Assembly (NCBI GenBank): GCA_036937835.1
Contig: CM072861.1
Location: forward strand, 23,468,501 to 23,532,500
Source: Pampus argenteus
Taxonomy: Eukaryota; Chordata; Actinopteri; Scombriformes; Stromateidae
Direction of reading: 5' to 3'
DNA: 64,000 nt
The position numbers were made by a program, and so were the translations under genes. Below are positions 33,771 through 47,322 of this stretch, piece after piece. Positions within the stretch are counted from its first letter, which is position 1. Each line of letters starts with the position of its first letter. The notes below the pieces were generated by a model. The model did not search any database. It saw only the letters and a program-made list of their open reading frames with translations, and was not told the origin of the DNA.

Positions 33771-36700
33771 CCTATTGTAGCTGGTGGACGAGGAGTTTGA
33801 CGCCGTAAAAGGCTTCTTTTACGTTCTGGAGGATGGCATCTTGCAGCTCCTTGAGAACGTAGAAATGTACCTGCTCCACTTACAGGTAGGCAGCAAATCA
33901 CATTTTACTGGTTATGTGTTAAAACCTAATAACTGTAAATCTATTTTAAGAGCCTCGGTAATCCTGTCAGAAGTTTGTTTGGGAAACGTTAAGCACATGT
34001 AGGTTACAGGTCAGCAGAGAAGGTGAGAACACACATTAAGACGTTGTAGGAAGTAATAAACATGTTCGTATCTGTCAACCCTGATTGCACCAATGCAGTT
34101 TACTTTACCTCCCAGGAAACTGTGGGTGTAAATGTGTTTTTATTTGTTCATATTCACTATCATGTTGTCTGCAAAGTGCTCATATCTATTTAAAGATAAA
34201 AATATCACCTACTTGTCTCTTCTCTGTTCCTTTTTGTCTCCAGCGACCAGCAGGGAAAACAAATATAACTGGAAATGTATTTTTATGTTGTCATATCTTT
34301 GAGTCACAGTGTAAACTCAGAGGCCCCATAATAAGTCCCTGAGGGCAAACACATGAGTTCCTGTGTACCTTTCCACTCTAAAACTATCCTCTCTGTGCAA
34401 ACTGTCAAAAAAAGCTGTCTGCTCTCAACAAGGATCGGCACTGTTATCCCCGTTTTCATATTGACCCACTTATAAAATCAGTTTGTTTTGTCCAGAAAAA
34501 CTCAGTTTACAAAGATAAGCAGCAAATTATCGTATTTAAGAAGCTGAAACCAGCAAATGTTATCTTCTTTTCTATTGACTTTGAGTGTTTCTCTTCTTGT
34601 ATGTTCACAGTAATTCTGTTTCAAACGTAAAAAACAGTCTGTAATCTTCATAATCTGCACCTTGTTGGTCTTCAGGGGTTCCTGGCCTGCAAAACAGAGG
34701 AGTTTGACTTGGACATGGATGGAGAGAAGGCACCTATTAGCTACAAGGAGATCACTACGGCACTCAGACAGTGGATCCTTCCTACATTTGTGAGTCAACT
34801 TGCATACCAGACGTTGTGTGTGTGTGTATATATATATCTTATATTATATAGCAACACAGCATTTTTTTTTACCTAACGCTGGCTCTCACTTCTCCTCTCA
34901 TTCAGGAAAAGAGAATGAGGACGTTGATCCACAAACCGCTGTGTGCGCTCCGTGACCTCCTGGTAGGTCCCAGGAACCTGATCAGGAAGAGGCTGGACAA
35001 GCTGCTGGACTATGAAGTGCTAGAGGCCAAATCCAATCTGACCTACGAGGAACAGGCTGTGGCCAACACATACAGGTAGAGATGGTTTTAAATTACACAC
35101 AGAAACTGCTCACTTATTTAAAACTACCAACAGTCATTTTTTGATTTTCGATAATAAGCTGCTCTGCTGGAAAGTGGTGACTCAACAGCTCACAAGAGTT
35201 TCTAAAATTGTAGGATTACGGAGTCGTTTATCTGCTACCATCACAAAGCTTTGAAGCATAATTTCTGCTCATTGTTGAAGTTTTTTTTTTTTTTTTCAAT
35301 TTTGGCTCTTGTCAACCAGTTTTATCATCCAGTGTAAGACGAATCGGATCCACTTCAAGATGTAATGAACTGTTTAAAACTGTTGAATGTTTTCAGCCGT
35401 TTGATTTTCTCCGCTGTGAGAGCAGAGTCACAAACAGTCAGGAGTAATGAAGGCAGACTGCGGTTCTGTTTTTTAACGACATCCTCTTTTGAATCATCAG
35501 AAAAGTTGAATTTAAGCTCACACACCCCATCTAACCGTTGTACCTCAAAGTTATATAAACCTCTTAGTCATCACTGGCTTCAGCTAACATGTGAACTCCT
35601 CCTCTCTTCTCCCCTCAGGACGATCAACACGTTGCTCCTCAATGAGCTTCCTCAGTTCAACGGTTTGGCTCTGCAGATGATCTGGAGCATGTTGGGGACG
35701 TTCAGCTGTCTGCATAAAGACCTCTCCTCAGACATGGAGCAACTGTTCCAGAGCTTTGCTCAACAGGTAACACATCAAGTCATCACTATAGTGTTTTATC
35801 CAATAGGAAATGGGCTCCGACATACAATAAGTGCAGCAAAAATTACAGTAATAATAGACAATCAGTGCAGGCTTGTCTCATAAGACAGCTGGATATTATT
35901 TTAAATCGTGTTTTTCATACTCCTACTTTTTGTTTCTCTCCTTCCAGCTCCCTCACAGCTCTCTGGACCCTGGTGCATTCTGGGAGTGGGCAGAGTCGGC
36001 AGCGCTAGAGGGCGCGAGGAGGCTGGAGACTCTGTGTCGAAGTGTTGAGGATACGCTCAATGCACCTGCTGTTCAGGTTGGTGCAGATGGAGCTAAACGT
36101 GTCAGACTGTGCTTTGTTGGATTGTTGAACACATACGCTGAGGGATAAGTTGAATAATTAACCCAAACAAGTTGTCTTCAGACACCCGACACCAGTCACA
36201 GTTCCTCTTCTCAGCAGTACAACAGGTGCACAAGAAATCTGAGCTTGTTAATTGGCATCGACACGTTCAGGACAAAACATTTAGACAACATGTCTCAGGC
36301 ACTCGACCAGGACAACAGACTAAACATAGAAACTGCAGTCCGGTTTGTCAAACTCGGCTAACAACCTCTGTTCATAATATCTGTAAATATAATAATGATG
36401 ATTTCAGGCCGTCACCCTGGTAAAACCAGTAATTAATTAATTGAGAAAGCAAAAGTTTAAAAACATTGTTTTCTTTTGGTAGCTTTTTATTTTTCTTCAT
36501 GGTCCGTAAGTAGATAAAAAAAAATTCAAATTAGAAAATTAAAAAAGTATTGTAATGTTTAGATATCTGATCAAATATAGATATCTGCAGATACTGTTGA
36601 AACCAGCACTTTGGTCCAGAGTAAAATATCGTCGATAGAATAAAGTTTTCTACTGGCGTTCACCAGAGGATGTATCAGTGATCTCATGACTTTCCATCCA

Positions 36701-38481
36701 GCATCACTGTGTTTTGGGTTTTTAAAATCATCTTGAGTAATTACTCTTCTAGGTTTGTCAGACAGTTGTCTGTAATGTACACAGACGTCCTGTCACATTC
36801 CTTTCAGCTTACATTAATATCTTACTGAACAAAAATAAACATTGGATTAAATCTGCTTGTGACGTGCGTCCGTTCCTTACGCTGCTCTCCAACATGTTGA
36901 ACCGGCTAAAGAATTTGATGAGTCATCATAGTGAGTCATATCTGCAGGTTCACGTCTTTGATATTTAATTATTGCTTAGTCATAGATAACAGGAAGATGA
37001 CAGCAGAAGGTGCTTCTGCTTGTTCGGCAGCTTTGTCCAGTATGTTCATATATTCACTGACTGTTTTGGTCTGTCCTATTCTGGCCTCTACTCTCCTCTG
37101 ACTGCCTCGTGTTTTTTATCTCTCAGCCTCTGAGCCCGTCGTCTCAGCGCCGTCTGAAGCAGCTCACAGATAAACACGGTTCAGGAAAGATCTACCAGGT
37201 GATGAGCACGGTGGTGGGCGGCCGAGACCTGGACTTGAACCTGGCCAAAGGGGAGCTGGTGGCCATCATCAGTGAGGCCGATAGCCGCGGAGACAAGCGG
37301 AGATGGCTGGTCGACGCAGGAGGTAACGTAACAACCAGACCTTTGTTTTGTCTCAGTCTTTATCACTTTTGTCACTCTACAGTGTTGGCTGTACTGTGAA
37401 AGTAAAAGTTTGAGTGTGTTTAACTGGAGATCTCTTCTTTTCTATCGATTAATGCCGGGTTCTTGTATTTATTAAAATTTTATTGTTGACACCATTTATA
37501 TGAGAATATTTTATTGTTTTATTTATAGATCACAATCTGTCAACGTGCAGGATCAATAGATTTAAGAGCATATTTGTTCCTGCAAATTACAATTGATTGT
37601 TGATGATAATTGTATTTACTGCTGACTGGGAGCTTTTCTGAATTACAGCTCATTGGCGCCATCTTTTGGGTGATTGTTGTTCTTACAATAAATCAGCGCG
37701 CAAACACAGGCACGCATACTTTAGCAGAATTATAAATAAAAAATAAATAAAAAAATTAGCAAGTAATATTTGTAAATGTTTGCTATTGTAGCCTGTAAAC
37801 ATTAAACATAGTGAGATTTAAGATTAAACACTCATTAGGATCCATCCATGTATGAGAAGACACGTCATGTATGTGTTTATCTCACACGCAGGCCGAAGAG
37901 GCTACGCTCCTTCATCAAAACTGATTCGTTACCATCAGCCAACAGAGGAGCCGCCTCCTTCGCCACACCTGACCCTGCCCGAGAGCACGGCGGGCGCCAG
38001 AAGACACTCCTACACCCCGGAGAGCCGGCCGATGACGGTCACGAGCCAGCCTTGCTTCCAGGTGATTGATTGATCGACAGAACAAACACATTTAAAATAA
38101 TACGTTTCTTAACTAATGCATCAATTATCTCATGTTGAGGCCTCATCAGTGTTTAATATGTTGCTCAAGAACTTCCTGTTAATACAGAATCTGAAGAGGC
38201 ACACATGAGGCTGTGACACCTCGCTGCAGTGTGTTTAAATTACCTGTAATTTATCTGACATCAGGCTCCACACTGTGAGCGTGTGTGTGTGTCTGTTAAT
38301 TTTCCAGATTAAACATTACAGACTCTGTGTGTGTGTGTGTGTGTGTGTCTGAAGGACTGATTGATCGATGTGACAGGGTGTTCTGCTGCAGAAGCATCAA
38401 TCTGTCACATGGGTGGATATGTGCACATGTGCATGTGTGAGTGCATTCATGTGTGTGTTCATAACTGTAAAAGGGCATCCT

Positions 38482-38513
<32 letters not shown>

Positions 38514-38675
38514 GTGGTGGTGGGGGGTAGATATTATATGTGTGTGTCTGTTATTGATGGAAAAGTCCATAATTGGCTGTTTAACCTTGTAAGTGGGTTA
38601 CTGTGTGAAAGGTTGAGTTAATTTATGCCAAGAAGTACTGCAGGCTTAAATAGAGAGAGACAGAGTGTGTGTGTG

Positions 38676-38706
<31 letters not shown>

Positions 38707-38867
38707 TGTGGGATTGATTTTACATTAGCAACATATGTGAGTGTGAGAGGGGAGTGTCATGGTTTGTAAATTTCTGATGGTTTATGTGGGTGTGTACATG
38801 AGAGAGACAGTGAGATTTAGGTGAGTGTAGTGAAAAAACAGGATTGCATTAGGCATCGTGTGTGTGT

Positions 38868-38907
<40 letters not shown>

Positions 38908-40606
38908 GTGTGAGAGATATGCCTCGACGCTGCCTGTTAAAGTGACTGATTGCTCCAGTGACCTTCATACAGGAGTTTTTCTGCCTCCATCTCCATCACT
39001 CATGACCCTGAACCCGTTCATATACAGAACACACACAGACTCAGCTCATGTTCACACTAATGCTGATGAATCTCTCTGTTTTCCTCCATCCTCACTGAGC
39101 TTCTGTTCATCACCCCCGACAACAACAAGGTTTTTGAATAACGCTGTGGACGCTGGCTTTGTGTTTGTATCTAAGGGGAATGAAGCTCATCCAGGCTGTC
39201 AGCCTTCAAAGACACGGTTGAGTACTTCAGTGTAAAAGCCACTGATGTATTATGACAAGTGGATACTGTGTTCGAAGTTGGCACCATTAACTGACAGCTT
39301 TTCCTGGCTATTAAATATTTATGGTACCAAATTATAATACAGATAGTAATAACTGACCTTGTTCTGTCTCGGTGGGTGAAGTGTTTTTTTGGGCTCCAGT
39401 ATTGTGGTTGTGCATATCTGGCTCTATTTATACAGTTGGTGGTAACATCAGAGAGATTTCTGTACTGTTTATGATGCCTCATATCTACAGTATGTTAAAC
39501 ATGGTCAGATTTCCAAAACTCCAGATATTCACCAGCAGCATGAATCACTCTGCAGCCAATAACCATGATCACTCTACTTTTCTTTTTTTTTTTTTTCTCC
39601 TATCTTTGCTCGACAAAATGCTAATTATATGCTAATTATATGCTAATTGGTGTAGACCGTCAGGGCAGAGCTAATGTCATAGCTGAGAGTGAGCTGAGCG
39701 AAGGTGAGGGGTTTGTTAATGACACCGAGCAGCCAGCTGAACTCCACTATTAGCACTCTGACATAGAAACACAGGGCTCATTAGCTGTGTGTGTGTGTGT
39801 GTGTGTGTTTGATGAGATAGGATTTGTCAAGACATAACTAGTGGGCTTAACCTTTTACAAAGAATATCACAATGATTTGCAGTCATATATGTGTGTGTCG
39901 TGTGTGTGTGTGTGTGTGTGTGTGTGTTAATTCTTTTTACAAAATGAAAGGATGCCTCTAATCTACCCGTTAGCCTCAACTGTACTTGAAGTTGAAAACG
40001 TTTGACATTTCGACTGTTACGAACTAATCATTACATTTATCGCCCATCTAACTCGTAACTGTTAAAATGCTGAGTGTGTATATGTTAGCTTGCTCATTCT
40101 TAACATGTTAATCAGTGTTTAAACATCCACATGAAAACATGCTAACATGCTAACATTTGCCTTGAGCTGAAATCCAAACAGCTGACAGTCAAAGTGGAGC
40201 CAAGTCTGACAGGCTGAGCTGGAGATGTTCTCGTGTTCATGCACCAACCTGACATTTCCTGTCACATCATCCTCAAGCCAGATTTTACATTTTGTCCTTC
40301 TACTGGTAGTAAGCTGCCGTTACAGCCTCACCGGGTTGCTACTACGGCTGCAGACGTCTGTTTTTGACTCTGCGTCCTCTTTTCCAGGTAATTGCCGCTT
40401 ATGACTTCATGGCGAGAGGAAACCATGAAGTGTCTTTACGTGCCGGTGAGCCCGTTCGTGTCCTGGAGCCCCACGACAAGAGAGGGAACCCTGAATGGAG
40501 CCTGGTGGAGGCGAGAGGTGGGCAGAGGGGCTACGTGCCCTCCAACTACCTGGCCATCACCGCTATGGGGACGGGGCCGCCTGGCACCTACCAGTCGTAC
40601 TGCTAG
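29984..40606 (+). CDS. arhgef37: Rho guanine nucleotide exchange factor 37 (DH-BAR-SH3-SH3)
   Basis: DNMBP/Tuba-family Rho GEF: the DH domain catalyses GDP/GTP exchange on Rho GTPases, the BAR domain binds curved membrane, and the SH3 domains bind proline-rich partners. No PH domain, as in the family. Coding exons: 29984-30469, 31922-32051, 32265-32412, 32495-32694, 32782-32912, 33781-33885, 34676-34789, 34906-35075, 35619-35766, 35948-36076, 37127-37322, 37892-38061, 40388-40606; phases agree, 781 aa (human about 675). Layout: acidic N-terminal extension 1-125, DH about 130-325 (QRIARYPLLLQ), BAR about 360-570 (NLIRKRLDKLLDYE), SH3-1 about 608-665, SH3-2 about 712-770 (NPEWSLVEARGGQRGYVPSN). 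The second SH3 (VIAAYDFMAR..HEVSL) matches ARHGEF37 far better than ARHGEF38. Start chosen as the first ATG after the acceptor at 29972. Confidence 0.94.
30665..31060. promoter_or_regulatory. Possible conserved noncoding element in arhgef37 intron 1
   Basis: Complex, non-repetitive sequence rich in homeodomain-type cores (TAAT/ATTA, for example 'ttactcctaaataatcatttattta' and 'ggcggtaatgaaatgagg'). It contrasts with the surrounding low-complexity DNA. Judged by eye only. Confidence 0.25.
33120..33330. promoter_or_regulatory. Possible conserved noncoding element in arhgef37 intron 5
   Basis: After a (CA)n run at 33121-33150 comes complex sequence ('gtcgttaatgatttacccgag', 'gtgattagcctgcag') of enhancer-like texture. 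Weak support. Confidence 0.2.
38062..40387. other. Last intron of arhgef37, rich in GT repeats
   Basis: (GT)n runs at about 38322-38348, 38485-38511, 38677-38705, 38859-38911, 39786-39808 and 39898-39926. A triple ATGCTAATT motif lies at 39618-39648. No extra exon is needed for the protein. Confidence 0.7.
39618..39648 (+). promoter_or_regulatory. Three tandem ATGCTAATT (octamer-like) motifs
   Basis: ATGCTAATT occurs at 39618, 39629 and 39640, 11 bp apart (about one helical turn). The core resembles variant POU/octamer sites (ATGCAAAT). Function is inference. Confidence 0.35.
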
Positions 40607-43060
40607 AAGGGACGGATGTACAGTATCAGCATGTACAGTGTTACAGCAGTGTTTTTGCAATGAAGCTGCACCTGCTTCTCACACAGTCGCATGAAGCTGA
40701 ACCAGCTTATCAGCATCACTTATTTTAATTGCCAGTGTCAAAATTGTCAAACTGACTTTAGAGCCATTAATTAAAATCATGTGCTGGTCACTGTGATCAG
40801 TGGAAGCATATGTGGTGAAGGAAAGTAAAACCAACACTAAGTTGTATAGATAAGGGCTTATTGGCCATTTTAAGGCCATTTCTGCACTAACTCAGATTAA
40901 TTTAAATCTAAATATGCCTAAAATTCATCTTTGAAGAGTGAACACATGAAGTCTCACATCACCGGGACATATGAAGTGAGTGAAAAAGTGTTAATATACA
41001 AATGTGAGGAAATGAAGGAAGTAGCAGCTCCGGACTTGCTGCAAGATGGATTTTAATCCTCCGGTGTTACGAAGCACCAGAAGTTCTTCTGAAGAGGGAA
41101 GTTCACGTATAAAGACTCATATCCCATGATCCTCGGCGGGAGAGGAGGACGCTTTTATTGAAATGTAACTGAAACTGAAGACTGCATGTTATTGTTCAAA
41201 TGTTCGTGTGTTAGCGAGCAAACTTCAACACGGAGAACAAAATGTGTGTGTGTGTGTGTGTGAGTGTGAGTGTATCTGTGTGATATGAAATCAGGCTGAC
41301 AGGTGTGTGTGCGTGTGTGTGTGTGTGCGCGTGTGTGCGTGTGTGTGTGTGTCTCCTCCTCCTCACCTGGAGGCAGCAGTACTGTATCTAGACTGACAGC
41401 TACACAGCGCTCTCATCATCTCAAACTGTGTAATGTGATGTAAATGCAAAATGTCTCCAGGGCCGAGGAGGAGCGAAACAGTGAGATAGAGAGAGGAGAG
41501 TAGGAGGTGGAGAGATGTAGAGAGAGAGAGAGGGAGAGAGAGAGAGGAAGGACTTAATAACGGGGAAGAAGTGAAAAGAGTGAGGGAGGGTGGAGGGTTG
41601 TAAAAGGACGGTGAGGATGAATAACAGGCAGGGAGGAGACGGTAGCACAAAGTTATCCTGTTAGCTTGACTTTATCTCCTCTCAGCCTCCTTCCTTTCCT
41701 CCTCTGTTTCCTATAAGCTGATTTAAATTCACTCTTCACTTCCTACGTTCACTCCCGTATCTGTAAAGACGACGTGTCACCACTGTGTCCACGTTCCTTC
41801 AGTCCCTGTCGCAGTAAGAGACTCAATTCCTCCTTTTAGTTGTTTGACTGAAACAGTTTAGGCCACAAATGACCTACTTTTCCAAGGCTCCTATTATACA
41901 GGTGTTTGTTGCTACGGATACCGTTCAATCAGTGCTGTTTGCGTGTTTCTTTATGTTGGCTGGAGTGTGTGTGTTTAGCTGCAGTAACACTCAGCATGTC
42001 GGTTTAGTGAGAGGTTTTCTTCTTGTGACGTAAACAGACTCCGTTGTTTGACTTGAACTTTAAAGCTTTTTTAATATTAACCACTACTTGTAATGTGAAA
42101 GCATTCACAAGCTGTTCAGCATCTTTCATTTGCAACTGCAAAGTTGCAACGTGCAACTTTTACAGTTTGTGGTTTAGTTTTCACCAGCAGCAGGCAGCTT
42201 TGCTCTAATCAGACCCAGCTGTCTTCTAGCTGGTGAACATAGAGGATCATTTAGCACCTAAAGGGCCAAATATATCCATCAGGAGTTAATGTAGACATGT
42301 TAGCCATGTCAACTTTACTGGCCCATAATGATATGTAGCCTGTTGTTGACTTCTGCCCCCCAAAAACTGTGAAAAAAAGACTGATTATTACAGTTTTAAC
42401 CTTTTCCCCACAATCAAATTTAATTTTTTTGTGATCAGTCTGAACGTGATGAAGCCTCCTCGACAGCAGCTATTAATGAGATTCCTAAACTGGACTTCTT
42501 GTTTTGCATCTAATTTCCTCTCCTGGTGGATTGTATCAGCTGCAGATATGGATGAGGAGGAGAATGAGGAGGAGGAAGAGCAGGAGGAGGATGAGGATGA
42601 GGAGGAAGAGCAGGAGGATGATGATGATGAGGAGGAGGAGGCTGGGATTCAGAGGTACTCAGCTGGAGCTGAGCTGTTCCCATCAGTCTGAATGTCAGGA
42701 CGGAGCAGAGCAGCAGGAGGGACACTGTGTGTGTGTGTGTGTGTGTCTGTGTGTGTGTGTGCGCTGCTACATATATGCCAAAATACCAAATGTCCTCAAG
42801 GTTAGTAAGATGAAGGAAAACATTTATCCACCTACGTCTTCAAAAAGGCCAACATATGTTGTTAAAAACTTTTATTTTGGGATCCATTCAACTGTTAAAT
42901 ATATTTTTTATAAAACTTAACGAGCGTGTGAAACCTCTGTTGGCACCTCTGGATCCTTTTTTAAAAATATAAAACTTGACCATGACAATCTTATTCCTCG
43001 ACCAGAACCTGGATCACTTTGAGGTTGATCAGAGTACTTTGGGCGTGATCACAGGTACGG
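40607..43060. other. arhgef37 3' UTR and downstream intergenic DNA
   Basis: The 3' UTR begins at 40607. Only weak polyadenylation signals are seen (ATTAAA at about 40772), so its end is not placed. Further on are (GT)n at 41243-41351, an AG-rich strip at 41480-41590, and a GAG/GAT repeat at 42548-42642 that makes a spurious acidic open frame. No gene supported. Confidence 0.5.
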
Positions 43061-43124
43061 TTGTTGTCTTTACAGACGCCTGTGTTTGAGTCTGATTTTT
43101 TTTTTACCTTTCCACCACTAGAGG

Positions 43125-43137
43125 GCGTTAAGAGACC
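43125..43137 (+). promoter_or_regulatory. CTCF-like motif
   Basis: CCACTAGAGGGCG, a close match to the CTCF core CCACTAGGGGGCG, in the gene-free region. Confidence 0.35.
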
Positions 43138-44247
43138 TTTGTTGGACGTGTTTGATAATCTTGTATTTCACTGTGTGTGTTTGACCTCCATCCTCACATC
43201 AGTATTACTGCCTGAGATCACAGTCAAGCCAAATCATGTACATTCTGTTAATATTGTTCAGTTTATCTCTGATTTTATTTTATTTTATTTTTTTAACCTT
43301 GCTGTTGAGCTTTTCTCTTTATAACTTATTGTTTTTGTATCTTGTGTTTTAGTCATGTTGTTGTTGTTCTAACTTATTTGACGCTGCAGGGCTGCATGAC
43401 GCTCAGATGAATCATGAATAAGGTGTTTGAACTCAATCACACAGACGCGTTCACACAGCGGTAGCAGTAATGTCTATCAGGACAGGTGTGAATTGACTGT
43501 GTGCTTCCAATAAAACGAAGCAGAAACTTCTTCAGTGTCATTTCGTTACAGAATATATTGCAGAACTTTACTTTTGCATTTAGTATATAAAACATGTAAA
43601 AAATGTCCAAAACATAAATATATTAAATTCACAGTGAACTATACAGTAAATGACAAACTCTCACATATTATTGTGATTTACAGGTCAAAGTATGTGTGAA
43701 TATCTTTCAGATGTGAAATATTACTGTAGTTGTAGTTTAATGACTGTACAACAGTATAAACCAGGTGTCGACTACATGAAAATGTGCTTCACAACCTGCA
43801 TGTAGCTGCTGAAGCATCAACAAGCTCCAACGAAGCACAAAAAAACCCTCCAAAAACCGAAGAAGCGTTGTGTCAGCTGAGCAGCTTCTTACTGATCCAA
43901 CATGTTTGCAGAGTAAACAAAACATCTCGCAGGTTTCAGCCTCATCGGTGTAAACAAGCCTGCAGCCCAAACTAGCTCATCATCATCTGTAATTCTGTGT
44001 TTTCCAGGATCGATTTTTGCACTCATCACGCTCATTTGACCTCTTTATTTTTATTTTATTTTCATTTTGCAGGACAATATATTAAATCCTCATTTTCTCT
44101 CAGCCTCCTTCTGCTTTTTCCATCACAGCTGCAGGGAGGTGCTTTCTTTATATATATTTTTTTTCTTCTTCTTCTCATACAAGTACCTCTTTCATCTTCA
44201 AACACCTTCAGAGCAGCAGAGTACAAAATGAATGCACAATAGAAAAG

Positions 44248-44303
<56 letters not shown>

Positions 44304-45398
44304 TTGTATGCTGCGCTGTGTTCAGCTGTGTTTCTGTACCTCAGCGTTGCCCTCATTGTAATGTGTGAACGTAAAGCAAATTTCTGCCAGAGACATAAAA
44401 GTAGAGAAAAAGTGTCATGACAGCATTTTTTATATATTCCACACATACAAACCTGAACTACTTTTTTGTGTGTTTGTTTGTTTGTTTGTTTTTTCTGCCT
44501 GTCAGACGCCGTTGCTAACGAGCATCAAGATGAGACTGACAGCAACAGGTGCCTTCATGGAGGCTTTTTGTTTGTCTGTTATTAGCAGATATTTTTTAGG
44601 CTCCACTTTTTATGTTATTGATAAAGATACAACTCAGTTTCTGATTCAGAGAGCAAAAAAACACAAGATGACAAATATTAATGGCAGAAACGAGAGGAAA
44701 GTCACTGAAGCAGCATTTTGAGGGATTTTTTCAGTTTGGGTAAATCTGCAGGTAAAAGGTTTCAACTCTCTGGATATTAAAGGTATTTATATTTTTGCTT
44801 TATATTTAGTCTTTATGCTAAGCTAAGCTAATCAGCTGACTCCAGCTCTGCTCTAAACACACCGATATGAAACTAGAAAGAGTTTAGAAGAAAAACGTTT
44901 GCAAAACTGATTTTAATAAACCTGCATGTTTATATCAGTCTTCTTCTTTTTCTTCATTCCCGCCTTTTTTCTGGTGCATTTCCACCATTTATCGCCGCTG
45001 CCAATCAGTGCTAGAATAAAGGCGCCTCCAGAAGGATCGTGCATCTCCTTCGTTTTGGTGCAAAGAAAGTATTAAAGGAGAACAAGAGTGTTCAGGATTT
45101 TGCCATTTTGCCAGTTTTACTATTGCTTTTTTTCTTTTCTATGTTTTTTTCTTGTCTATGTTTTTTCGCTCTCTTTCATCTCCTGTACTTGACTCAGTAA
45201 CCTGCAGCCCAGCAGCAGTGGACGGGAGCGTTTCGGCCTGACCTGATCCTCCCGGGCAGCGACTTCTGAAAAGCTGCAGCAGGTTTAGCCAAAAAAGCTG
45301 ATTTCGTTTCCTCTGGTAAGTATAGTCACCTGAACGCAGCACAAATAACTGTTATATATATATATTAAAAACTACTCATGTTTGTAGTCTTTTAATGG

Positions 45399-45435
<37 letters not shown>

Positions 45436-46390
45436 ACAGGGAGCTTTAGCCGGCTTCAGCAGCCACTGGAGTGTGAACTGGAGAGCTGATTTGGAGGCTT
45501 TCAGAGTGGCACTTAGTGAACAAACGCTGCCTCTGTGTTTGTGTGGAGGCACATCAAGGCCTGAGTGTGAGTGTGGCGACACTCAGACGACGAGTGTTGC
45601 GTGTATCAGTGTAAAAAAGTGGACATACACGCATGTATGAATATCTTCCGGTCGTGTGTGTGCATTTCCTGTGGTGGATTGTGTGTTTGCACGTGTGCGT
45701 CCATGCGTGTTTCTTTAGTTTACCAGGGCCGTGGACATGTGTGTATGTGTGTCGTGCTCGTTAATGCTTAGTTTTCTGTATGCAGAAGAATGTCTTCAGG
45801 CACCTGATAGCCTCTGAATGACTGCATGCATGAGTGTGTGTTCATATATTGGTCATGTTTTAAGTGTGTGTGTGTGTGTGTGTGTGTGTGAGCCTCAGCA
45901 GTGTAGCAGTGAACAGATCTCGTGCTATAAATATCTTGTCCTCTGGCTGATGGTGAGTTAAAAATAGACACGCAGCTCACACTGCTGCCTGGAGGCCAAC
46001 AGAGGAAGTGCATCCAGGTCTCAGGAAACACAATTTGTGTTGTTGTTGTTGTTGTTATTTGTGCACAATCACGACCTTGAGCTCCCAATATAAGAGACGG
46101 AGGGAAGATAAATAAATGCAATTCTCTTCAAATAGTCCTAATGTAGCAAGAAATCTGGCGTGACTGGTGTTTAAAGTTGGACATTTAGTCCTCAAGCACT
46201 GCAACACTGCTGCAGTCATTTAGCCTCAGTCGCTCTGACTCATTTAGTTCATCAAACAGTCACAAAAATACGTTTTCAGTGTTGTTCCAGAGAACTGGCT
46301 GATTCTCATCTGTTTTTAGGCTACATGTGTCATATTTATTAGGCTGAAATATGACACATGAAAGACAGCAGTCATGATTTAGTCATTTAT
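43138..46390. other. Intergenic region, no gene seen
   Basis: Contains (CA)n at 44251-44301 and (GT)n at 45401-45433. Around 44800-44880 is a short stretch ('atgctaagctaagctaatc') typical of a dispersed fish repeat. A possible splice donor (45316) and acceptor (45439) pair gives no convincing protein. Confidence 0.5.
44251..44301. repeat. (CA)n microsatellite
   Basis: About 25 uninterrupted CA units. Confidence 0.95.
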
Positions 46391-46394
46391 ATAA

Positions 46395-46735
46395 GCTGGT
46401 GAGTTTGAAGGGGACATTTCATGCTTTTTGTGATTTTCTATTATATTTAAGTTACCTCTACTTCCTCCTCGTGATGACGTTGGATTTTTTCGCACATTTC
46501 GCCCACAAACGGCCGTCCGGTCCTCATATTTAGGATCTGATCTCAGCTTGAACAGATTTATTTGACAAGTTGACATTTTGAGTAAAAAACGAGAAAAAGA
46601 AGCAAAATCCTACTTTTATTGTTTATGGAACAAACACGGGACTGTCAAAGGGCGTCTTATAAAAAGTGACCAATCAGAGCAGAGTGGGCTCATCAGGAGG
46701 CGGGCCTTAAAGAGACAGGAGCATAGGTTGAACTG
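46395..46735. mobile_element. Teleost dispersed repeat, probably a nonautonomous DNA element
   Basis: Begins with 'ggggacatttcatgctttttgtgattttc' wording and ends with 'ggcgggccttaaagagacaggagc', both familiar from many fish introns. I see no clear terminal repeats, so the class is uncertain. Confidence 0.4.
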
Positions 46736-46977
46736 ATGGGCCGGATGATGAACGGATGCAACGTCACATCTGTATATACAGGTCGATAATAATCTGTGTG
46801 TTTTTGATTGTTTCCAGGAGACATTTTTATGAATATGAACACATTAATGCATCTTGTTGCGTTACAGCAGGGTCTGACAGCACTGCAACACGGCTGTGTG
46901 TTTCTGACAGATGTGATGTTAAAAAACATCATCAGTGTTATGTTGTGTTTAAGGACTGTTTGTAATCTTCATTCTAT

Positions 46978-46980
<3 letters not shown>

Positions 46981-47028
<48 letters not shown>

Positions 47029-47040
47029 CGTGCTTGCGTG
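46981..47040. repeat. (GT)n microsatellite
   Basis: 22 GT units followed by GTGC variants. Confidence 0.95.
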
Positions 47041-47181
47041 CATGTACAACAACGGTCAACCGAACTGTTCATGTTGCTAATGGCGGCCTCAGGGTGAGAG
47101 CAAGCCATCTGCGCCTCTGCCACGGTCGCTGCTTTATTTACAGCTGATCCTGAACATCATGACTTATAGTTAAAGAGAAAG

Positions 47182-47219
<38 letters not shown>

Positions 47220-47290
47220 GATTGGTTCTGACGCTGTAGTCAACTTTATCACAACATCACAACACACTTGCGAGAGACGAGGTGTAAAGC

Positions 47291-47322
<32 letters not shown>

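Noticed and set aside
42431..42691. Acidic open frame (Glu/Asp-rich)
   Set aside because: Translation of a GAG/GAT repeat, with no splice context or neighbouring coding signal.
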